A stretch of 64,000 nt of DNA from Saccharopolyspora kobensis (GTDB lineage: Bacteria > Actinomycetota > Actinomycetes > Mycobacteriales > Pseudonocardiaceae), in assembly GCF_900108315.1 (NCBI RefSeq), contig NZ_FNVB01000011.1, positions 88,522-152,521 on the forward strand. The letters are read 5' to 3'. The notes beneath the pieces are model-generated. The model searched no databases, was not told the origin of the DNA, and worked only from the letters and a program-made list of their open reading frames with translations. Of this stretch, positions 48,706-55,517 are shown piece after piece; the first letter of the stretch is position 1, and the number at the start of each line of letters is the position of its first letter. The position numbers and the translations under genes are program-made.

Positions 48706-50112
48706 ATGTCCGCTATGCAGTCGCGTGCCTCGGGCGCTGCCGAGCAGCTCGGGCACGTCGTGATGATCGCCGGCGCCGCCGCGCTCGGCGGATTCCTCTT
48801 CGGCTACGACACGTCGGTGATCAACGGCGGTGTCGACGCCATCCAGAAGCACTTCAACGTCGGGTCCGCGCTGACCGGGTTGACGGTGTCCTCCGCGCTG
48901 CTGGGTTCGGCCGTCGGTGCCGGGGTGGCCGGCGGGCTGGCCGACCGGATCGGCCGGATCCGGGTCATGCAGCTGGCCGCGATCCTGTTCATCGTCAGCG
49001 CCGTCGGGTCGGCCGTGCCGTTCGCGATCTGGGACCTGGCGATCTGGCGGGTCGTCGGCGGTGTCGCCATCGGCATCGCCTCGGTGATCGCACCCGCCTA
49101 CATCGCGGAAGTGGCGCCCGCCGCCTACCGCGGCAGGCTGGGTTCGCTGCAGCAGCTGGCGATCGTGCTCGGGATCGCGATCTCGCAGCTGGTCAACTAC
49201 GCCCTGGCGCAGGCCGCCGGCGGCAGCGCGTCCGGGATGCTCGGACCGCTGCAGGCCTGGCAGTGGATGCTCGGGGCGGCCGCGGTGCCCGCGGTGATCT
49301 ACCTGGTGGTGGCCTCGACGATCCCCGAATCGCCGCGCTACCTGGTGGCCGCGGGCAAGCTCGACAAGGCGCGCGAGGTGCTGGCGCGGGTCGAGTCCGG
49401 TGATCCGGCGGAGAAGGTCGCCCAGATCAAGGCCGCGCTCGGCGGCGAGCGCAAGCCGCGGTTGAGCGATCTGCGCGGTCGGCTCGGCCTGCTGCCGATC
49501 GTGTGGGTCGGCATGGCCATCGCCGCGCTGCAGCAGTTCGTCGGCATCAACGTGATCTTCTACTACTCGTCGTCGCTGTGGCACTCGGTCGGCATCGACG
49601 AGAGCAGTTCCCTGCTGCTGAGCCTGTTCACGTCGATCGTGAACATCGTCGGCACCTTCGTGGCCATCGCGCTGGTGGACAAGATCGGCCGCAAGCCGCT
49701 GCTGGTGATCGGCTCGGTGGGCATGGCCGCGTCGCTGGCCGTGACCGGGTGGGCGTTCAGCTTCGCCGAGGTCGTCGGCGAGGACGCGAAGCTGCCGTTC
49801 CAGTGGGGTGTGGTGGCGCTGATCTCGGCGAGCGCGTTCGTGCTGTTCTTCGCCGCCTCGTGGGGCGTGGTGATGTGGGTGCTGCTGGGCGAGATGTTCC
49901 CGGTGCGCATCCGCGCCGCCGCGCTGGCGATGGGCACCGCGACGAACTGGATCGCCAACTGGCTGGTGACGGTGAGCTTCCCGAGCATGCGGGACTGGAA
50001 CCTGCCGGTCACCTACTTCATCTACGCCGCGTTCGCGCTGGTCTCGGTGGTGTTCGTGGTGAAGTACCTGAAGGAGACCAAGGGGCGTTCCCTGGAGGAG
50101 ATGGGCAGCTGA
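48706..50112 (+). CDS. Sugar-porter MFS transporter
   Basis: A 468-residue permease with 12 transmembrane segments. Sugar-porter motifs: GGFLFGYDTSVINGG in helix 1, GGLADRIGRIRVM, PESPRYLV after helix 6, LQQFVGINVIFYYS in helix 7, and GPSE-region equivalent LLGEMFPVRIRAAALAMG. Likely proton/hexose symport. ATG 48706 follows GGCAGGAG. The 199 bases upstream carry no other gene. Confidence 0.93.
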   Translation: MSAMQSRASGAAEQLGHVVMIAGAAALGGFLFGYDTSVINGGVDAIQKHFNVGSALTGLTVSSALLGSAVGAGVAGGLADRIGRIRVMQLAAILFIVSAVGSAVPFAIWDLAIWRVVGGVAIGIASVIAPAYIAEVAPAAYRGRLGSLQQLAIVLGIAISQLVNYALAQAAGGSASGMLGPLQAWQWMLGAAAVPAVIYLVVASTIPESPRYLVAAGKLDKAREVLARVESGDPAEKVAQIKAALGGERKPRLSDLRGRLGLLPIVWVGMAIAALQQFVGINVIFYYSSSLWHSVGIDESSSLLLSLFTSIVNIVGTFVAIALVDKIGRKPLLVIGSVGMAASLAVTGWAFSFAEVVGEDAKLPFQWGVVALISASAFVLFFAASWGVVMWVLLGEMFPVRIRAAALAMGTATNWIANWLVTVSFPSMRDWNLPVTYFIYAAFALVSVVFVVKYLKETKGRSLEEMGS

Positions 50113-50225
50113 GCCCGGTTTTCGTCGGCGAGGGCGGTCCCGGTGCCGGGGCCGCCCTCGCTTTGTCGCAGGGCTGTGACATTCGCATCGCGGGGCGCGG
50201 ACATCGGGCCGCGAACGTTGATGGC

Positions 50226-50852
50226 ATGAGCGAACCACGTGTTGCGCCGCTGCGGGCCCGGGACCGGGTGTACGTGGTGGCGGCCCTGCTGATCGGTGTC
50301 CTGGTGCTGCCGGTGGCGTTCGTCCGCCGCCCCGGGCGCGCACTCGAACTGGCATGTTCGTGGGCCCTGCGGCTGCGCTTCCCCGCCGAAGACCTCAGCG
50401 GTCTCGACGAGCGGGCCAGAGCTGCGTTCGTCGCGGCGCGGACCGACGCCTTCTGGCGGCACGGCCAGCTCATCGGGCTCACCTCCGGGTTCCGCGACCC
50501 GCTGATCCAGCGGCGGATGTTCGACGAGGAGGTGCGGCGGGTGGGCTCGCCGACGGCGGCCCGGCTGCTCGTGCTGCCGCCGGAAGCCTCCAGCCACGTC
50601 CAGGGCATCGCGATGGACGTCCGGCCGCGGGAGGGCGCGCGATGGCTGGAGGAGCACGGTGCGCGCTACGACCTCTTCCGCACCTACGACAACGAGTGGT
50701 GGCACTTCGAGCACTGGCCCAACTGCGGGGACCTGCCGCCGCAGCGGCTGCCGAACCCCGGGGTGGAGCGGGTGACCGCTCGGATGCCGACCTCTCCGGC
50801 CCACCGGCCGACCGCGCGGCTGCGCTGCGGAACGACGGCACTGCAGGTCTGA
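50226..50852 (+). CDS. VanY-type D,D-carboxypeptidase, membrane-anchored
   Basis: A 208-residue zinc peptidase. One N-terminal transmembrane helix (VYVVAALLIGVLVLPVAFV) is followed by the catalytic domain. The metal and catalytic motifs are SSHVQGIAMDV (SxHxxGxAxD) and YDNEWWHFEHW (ExWHxE). It trims D-Ala from peptidoglycan stems. ATG 50226 is the start. It lies 113 bases after the sugar transporter and may be independent. Confidence 0.88.
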   Translation: MSEPRVAPLRARDRVYVVAALLIGVLVLPVAFVRRPGRALELACSWALRLRFPAEDLSGLDERARAAFVAARTDAFWRHGQLIGLTSGFRDPLIQRRMFDEEVRRVGSPTAARLLVLPPEASSHVQGIAMDVRPREGARWLEEHGARYDLFRTYDNEWWHFEHWPNCGDLPPQRLPNPGVERVTARMPTSPAHRPTARLRCGTTALQV

Positions 50853-50892
50853 GTTTCAAGAATTTTCCCGGTCCCGGGAACAACGCGGAGCC

Positions 50893-50925
50893 TTCGTGCG
50901 TATTAGATACCGTACAACGTACGAA
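50893..50925 (+). promoter_or_regulatory. Imperfect inverted repeat before the epoxide hydrolase-like gene
   Basis: TTCGTGCGTAT (50893-50903) and CAACGTACGAA (50915-50925) share TTCGTnCGT arms in inverted order, ending ten bases before the ATG. This is a possible operator. Confidence 0.4.
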
Positions 50926-50934
50926 GGAGTGTGC

Positions 50935-52080
50935 ATGGCCTCTCGCGACATCACCCCGTTCCACCTCGACGTCCCCCAGCACGACCTCGACGACCTGCGG
51001 GAACGCCTGGCCCGGACCCGCTGGGCCGAGGAGGTCCCGGGGCTGGGCTGGAGCTACGGCCCGCCGCTGGGCTACCTCCGCGAGCTGGCGGAGTACTGGC
51101 GCGACGGCTACGACTGGCGCGCGCAGGAAGCACGGCTGAACGCCTTCCCGCAGCACACCACCGAGATCGACGGCGCGAACATCCACTTCCTGCACGTCCG
51201 CTCGCCGCGGCCGGACGCGCTGCCGCTGCTCATCACGCACGGCTGGCCGAGTTCGGTCGCGGAGTACCTGGACGTCGTCGAGCCGCTCACCGAGGCCGGG
51301 TTCCACCTGGTCATCCCATCCCTGCCGGGATACGGGCCGTCCGGGCCGACGGCCTCGGTCGGATGGGGCGCCGAGCGGGTCGCGCGGGCTTGGGCGGAGC
51401 TGATGAGCCGCCTCGGCTACGCGCGGTACGGCCTGCAGGGCGGCGACTGGGGCACGTGGATCTCCCGCACGCTGGCGATCAACGAGCCGGAACGGGTGGT
51501 CGGGCTGCACACCAACGGGATGATCACCTTCCCGTCCGGCGACCCGGACGAGTTCGCGAAGCTGACCGACGCCGACCACGCGCGGATGGCCCGGTGGCAG
51601 CGCTACACCGACGAGCTCTACGGCTACAAGCTCATCCAGTCGACCAAACCGCAGTCGCTGGCCTACTCGCTGGCGGATTCCCCGGTGGGGCTGCTGGGCT
51701 GGATCGTCGGCGTGCTCAAGGAGTGGACCGACTGCGCGGACACGCCGGAGGACGCGATCGACCGCGACCGCATCCTCACCACGGTGATGCTCTACTGGCT
51801 GACCAACACGGCAGGCTCGGCGGCGCGGTCCTTCGTGGAGACGCCGGACAACTCCGGCAAGGCGGAGGAGGAAGGCGTCATCGAGCAGCTGACCGACGGC
51901 ACCGTCCCGCACGGCGTCGCGGTGTTCCCGAAGGACGTCCTGGCCCCGGTCCGCCCGTTCGCGGAGCGCATCAACAACATCGTCCGCTGGACGGAGTACG
52001 ACCGCGGCGGCACCTTCCCGGCGATGGAGCAGCCCGACCTCTACGTCCGCGACGTCCGGGAGTTCTTCGCGTCGCTGTGA
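50935..52080 (+). CDS. Epoxide hydrolase-family alpha/beta hydrolase lacking the catalytic histidine
   Basis: A 381-residue protein with the EHN N-terminal domain (ITPFHLDVPQHDLDDLRERLARTRWAEEVPG) and an alpha/beta hydrolase core. HGWPSS (oxyanion HGWP) and the nucleophile elbow GLQGGDWGTW with Asp are intact. The C-terminal motif that normally reads RGGHFAxxEQP is RGGTFPAMEQPD here, so the general-base His is replaced by Thr. Activity may be lost or changed. ATG 50935 follows GAAGGAG. Confidence 0.87.
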   Translation: MASRDITPFHLDVPQHDLDDLRERLARTRWAEEVPGLGWSYGPPLGYLRELAEYWRDGYDWRAQEARLNAFPQHTTEIDGANIHFLHVRSPRPDALPLLITHGWPSSVAEYLDVVEPLTEAGFHLVIPSLPGYGPSGPTASVGWGAERVARAWAELMSRLGYARYGLQGGDWGTWISRTLAINEPERVVGLHTNGMITFPSGDPDEFAKLTDADHARMARWQRYTDELYGYKLIQSTKPQSLAYSLADSPVGLLGWIVGVLKEWTDCADTPEDAIDRDRILTTVMLYWLTNTAGSAARSFVETPDNSGKAEEEGVIEQLTDGTVPHGVAVFPKDVLAPVRPFAERINNIVRWTEYDRGGTFPAMEQPDLYVRDVREFFASL

Positions 52081-52090
52081 CGACGATGGT

Positions 52091-52136
52091 CCCGTGAGTG
52101 TTTTGGGGTGCCATAGCGCCCCAAAACACTCACGGG
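52091..52136. repeat. GTGAGTG-type dispersed hairpin (copy 5), terminator
   Basis: CCCGTGAGTGTTTTGGGG (52091-52108) pairs with CCCCAAAACACTCACGGG (52119-52136) perfectly. It sits between the converging epoxide hydrolase and sigma genes and overlaps the end of the latter. Confidence 0.85.
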
Positions 52137-53089
52137 GCAGGGACGGCTGAACCTGTTTCCACCACTCGACCATCGCCTGCCTGGCTCAGGGGGCGGGCGT
52201 GCTGGCTGCTGGGGGATGTCGGGTTGGACCAGGCGAAGGCCATCGATATGGCCAGGACCAGGGCGCTGAGCAGGAGGAGGAGCCAGGGCGGGATGTTGCG
52301 TCCGGTGAACGGGCGGCGGGGGAGGTCGGGGTCGTCGTCCAGGACGAGCGGTTCGATGATCGCCCGGATGCCGCTGTTGACCTCGGCCACCTCGTTGGCC
52401 AGCGCTCGGCACCGCGCGCAGTTGCGCAGGTGGGATTCCACGATCTGCTCGTCGCGCTTGGACAGCGCGTTCCGGGCCCAGCCGCCCAGGCGGTCGATCA
52501 CCGTTCGGCAGCGCGGGTCGGAGGCCTCGGCCAGGTGCGCGTTCAGGTACTCCCGGCGCAGGCCCTCGCGCGCCCGGTAGGACAGCGCGGACACCGCGTT
52601 CGGGCGGAGGCCGAGCAGCGGGGCCGCTTCGGCGGGCGTGCGGCCCTTGATCTCGGTGTGCCAGAGCACCTTCTGCCAGTTCGCCGGCAGCCGGGCGAAG
52701 GCCTTCGCCGCGAACGTCCGCTCCGCCGCGTCCACCGCCGAGTCCTCGACGGGATCGATGGGGTCGTGCACCGCCACGCTCTGGACGTCCTCCACCAGCT
52801 GCACCTTCCGGGCGGTCCGCGAGCGGTCGTAGGCGAGGTTGCGCAACGTCGTCAGCAGGTACGCGCGGAACGCGCTGGTGGGCCCGCCGCCGCTGGTCAG
52901 GCTGCAGAGGACGTTGGCGAACGCCTCGGACACGAGATCGTCGGTCTCGGCGTCGGAACGCGAGAGCTGCCGCGCCGTCTTGTAGGCGGCGCGCACGTGC
53001 CGCTGGTAGAGCTGCCCGTAGGCGCCCTTCTCGCCGGAACGAACCAGCTCGACCAATTCGGCGTCGCTGAGCTCGGGCGTCTCGGCCAT
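52130..53089 (-). CDS. ECF sigma factor fused to zinc-finger and transmembrane segment
   Basis: A 319-residue protein. Sigma regions 2 and 4 come first (DAELVELVRSGEKGAYGQLYQRHV, ...TDDLVSEAFANVL, and PAEAAPLLGLRPNAVSALSYRAREGLR). A zf-HC2 anti-sigma-like finger follows (HLRNCARCRAL, HxxxCxxC). One transmembrane helix (PPWLLLLLSALVLAISMAFAW) comes next, then a short extracytoplasmic tail. The anti-sigma function is thus built into the same chain and tethered to the membrane. ATG 53089 is chosen over a longer frame. It diverges from a STAND NTPase gene. Confidence 0.88.
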   Translation of the reverse strand: MAETPELSDAELVELVRSGEKGAYGQLYQRHVRAAYKTARQLSRSDAETDDLVSEAFANVLCSLTSGGGPTSAFRAYLLTTLRNLAYDRSRTARKVQLVEDVQSVAVHDPIDPVEDSAVDAAERTFAAKAFARLPANWQKVLWHTEIKGRTPAEAAPLLGLRPNAVSALSYRAREGLRREYLNAHLAEASDPRCRTVIDRLGGWARNALSKRDEQIVESHLRNCARCRALANEVAEVNSGIRAIIEPLVLDDDPDLPRRPFTGRNIPPWLLLLLSALVLAISMAFAWSNPTSPSSQHARPLSQAGDGRVVETGSAVPAP

Positions 53090-53209
53090 CTGTCCTCCGC
53101 ATCCGGTGCCGGTCGATACCGGGACGGCCTCGCCGCGGGCATATGACGCCGGAAACGGCAACTCGATGTGTGCGGTTGGATACGCTGGGTTCGATCTCGT
53201 GGGGGTGAC

Positions 53210-55450
53210 ATGCCGGAACCGGTTCACAACGTGCTGAGCGGCAACATCGGCGCGTCGGTCCAGGCCGGGGACATCCACGGCGACGTGAACTTCAACGTCC
53301 TCCCGAGCACCGGTCCGGGACTGGGATCACTGGCCCCACCAGCGCTGACGCACGACGTGCGCGGTCGCGGCGAGCTGGTGGCGGAGGTGGTCGAGGAGCT
53401 GCGAGCCGGGCGGAGCTGCGTCCTGCACGGCGCGGGCGGGTACGGCAAGACGACCGTGGCGCAGCAGGTGGCGGCGGAACTCGGCGCGGAGGCGTGGTGG
53501 GTCGACGCGTCGTCGGAGCGGAGCCTGCACGACGGCCTGCGCGAGGTCGCGCTGCGCGCGGGCGCGAGCCCGCAGGAGGTGCACGAGGCGTGGGAGGGGC
53601 GCGGTCACGCGCCGGATCTGCTGTGGCGGCAGCTCGCGCAGGTCGAGTTCCGGTGGTTGCTGGTGCTGGACAACGCCGACGACGTGCGCGTTCTCGGCGC
53701 CGGACGACCGATTGCCGAGCGAACGGGCTGGCTGCGGGCCAGCACCGGCAGCGTGCTGATCACGAGCCGCGATGGAAACCCGCAGTCGTGGGGCGGTCTT
53801 GCCCGCCTGCACGCGATCGAGACGCTGTCGGTCGCCGACGGCGCCCAGATGCTGCTCGACCGCGCGCCCGATGCCGGTTCCGCCGAAAGCGCCGGTGATC
53901 TCGCACGACGCCTGGCCGGACTCCCGCTCGCACTGCACCTGGCGGGCCAGTACTTGGCGGTCGTCGCAACGATGCCGCAGGTGCCGGGCCTCGATCTGCC
54001 GGTGGATTTCGACAGCTACCGAACCGCGCTCGACGACCGCTGGCCGGAGGTGACCGAACTCCTGGAGACGCCATACCCGCTGACAGAACGCGAGACGCTG
54101 CACCGCACCTGGGAACTGTCCCTGGACCTGCTCGCTGAGCGCGGCTATCCGACCGCTCGCCCGCTGCTCCGCCTGCTGTCCCACTTCGCCGACGCGCCGA
54201 TTCCGCTGGAGGTTCTCCGCACCGACATCCTGGCCAAAGCCCCGGTTTTCGCCGAGATCACCGCAGTCCACCTGGCCGCGGCGATCAAGGCGCTGGCCGG
54301 TGTGGGCCTCCTGAGTTCCGACAGCCTGCACGGCCCGGAAAAACCGGTGCCGGTCCTGCGCTTGCACCCGGTCGTGCGCGAGACGAACCGCTATGTCGGG
54401 TCTCCGCTAGAACGTGGAAACTACATGGCGCATTCGGTTGCGCTTCTTGCGGAGATGGCCGCCAACGTCGAAGAGACTGACCCGGCAACCTGGCCCCGCT
54501 GGCGTATTCTGCTGCCGCATTGCACAGCAATGCTCGATCTTCCTGTCGTGCTGCGGGCGAGAATGGCCTCCATGATGGCCTGGACGTGCGAGCGCGCAAC
54601 CAGGTTTTGCTCCACCGCAGGTCTCGCACTACAAGGCATTGACCTGGCCCGAACCGCGTTGTCCTATCTCCCGGACACTGAAGTCGAGGCGCTCCACCAC
54701 CTCTTGAACATTCGTAACAACTTGGCTGTGCTGCTGCTCAGCCGAGGTGAACTGAACGAGGCCGAAGTGGAATTTCGTGCGGTGTGGGAGTCCGCACCTG
54801 CGATCTTCGGGGAGAATTACGCCAACTTACTGGGAGTGCGAAACAACATAGCTGCGGTGTTGCAGGACCGTGGAGAGTACGAACGAGCGGAATCTGAATT
54901 TCGCGCGGTGGCCGAGTTAGCAGCTGAGGCACTCGGTGCGGAGAGCACCGCAACGCTGACTGCACGGCACCACCTTGCCGGGGCACTGCGATTCTGTGGT
55001 CGGCTGGCGGAGGCCAAAGCGGAGTACCAGGCGGTCCTAGAACTGCGGGGTCAGGTCCTCGGCGCAGAGCACATCCACACCATGACCACTCGGAGCGATC
55101 TGGCAAGCGTGCTGAGTGATCTGGGCGAGTCGGCGTTGGCGGAGGCCGAATTCCGCAAGGTGCTGGACTGGGCTCTCAACACTTTGGAGGACAACCATCC
55201 ACGGATTCTGATCACCCGGGCCAACCTCGCCGGGGTGCTATCGGCCCGAGGCGCTCTGGAGCAAGCGGAATCGGAGTTGCGCGCGGTTCTTACGGCGGCG
55301 GACGAGGTTTTGGGCGCTGATCACGTCCATGTCCGTACAGTGCGCGACCAACTCGCGAATGTGCTGCTGGATCAGGGGAAGCGGGCGGAGGCCGAGGCTG
55401 TCCTGCGCGAGGCGCGCGCTGCGGACCTGGCTTTTCCCAAGCCTCGCTGA
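53210..55450 (+). CDS. STAND NTPase (NB-ARC plus six TPRs) with VQAG-HGDV N-terminal motif
   Basis: A 746-residue NLR-like protein. The N-terminus reads HNVLSGNIGASVQAG then DIHGDVNFN. NB-ARC follows from about residue 60: Walker A HGAGGYGKTT, Walker B RWLLVLDNADD, SVLITSRDGN, LAGLPLALHLAG. A winged-helix linker ends at HPVVRETNR. Six 42-residue TPRs fill the rest (NNLAVLLL, NNIAAVLQ, HHLAGALR, SDLASVLS, ANLAGVLS, DQLANVLL). The TPR half is visibly less GC-rich than the NTPase half. Tandem paralogue 67 bases downstream. Confidence 0.87.
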   Translation: MPEPVHNVLSGNIGASVQAGDIHGDVNFNVLPSTGPGLGSLAPPALTHDVRGRGELVAEVVEELRAGRSCVLHGAGGYGKTTVAQQVAAELGAEAWWVDASSERSLHDGLREVALRAGASPQEVHEAWEGRGHAPDLLWRQLAQVEFRWLLVLDNADDVRVLGAGRPIAERTGWLRASTGSVLITSRDGNPQSWGGLARLHAIETLSVADGAQMLLDRAPDAGSAESAGDLARRLAGLPLALHLAGQYLAVVATMPQVPGLDLPVDFDSYRTALDDRWPEVTELLETPYPLTERETLHRTWELSLDLLAERGYPTARPLLRLLSHFADAPIPLEVLRTDILAKAPVFAEITAVHLAAAIKALAGVGLLSSDSLHGPEKPVPVLRLHPVVRETNRYVGSPLERGNYMAHSVALLAEMAANVEETDPATWPRWRILLPHCTAMLDLPVVLRARMASMMAWTCERATRFCSTAGLALQGIDLARTALSYLPDTEVEALHHLLNIRNNLAVLLLSRGELNEAEVEFRAVWESAPAIFGENYANLLGVRNNIAAVLQDRGEYERAESEFRAVAELAAEALGAESTATLTARHHLAGALRFCGRLAEAKAEYQAVLELRGQVLGAEHIHTMTTRSDLASVLSDLGESALAEAEFRKVLDWALNTLEDNHPRILITRANLAGVLSARGALEQAESELRAVLTAADEVLGADHVHVRTVRDQLANVLLDQGKRAEAEAVLREARAADLAFPKPR

Positions 55451-55517
55451 ACCAACGTTGACGGCTGCGATCGATGCGAGGGCTTGGATAACCTGCCCGG
55501 GACCGCATGGGGGTGCG

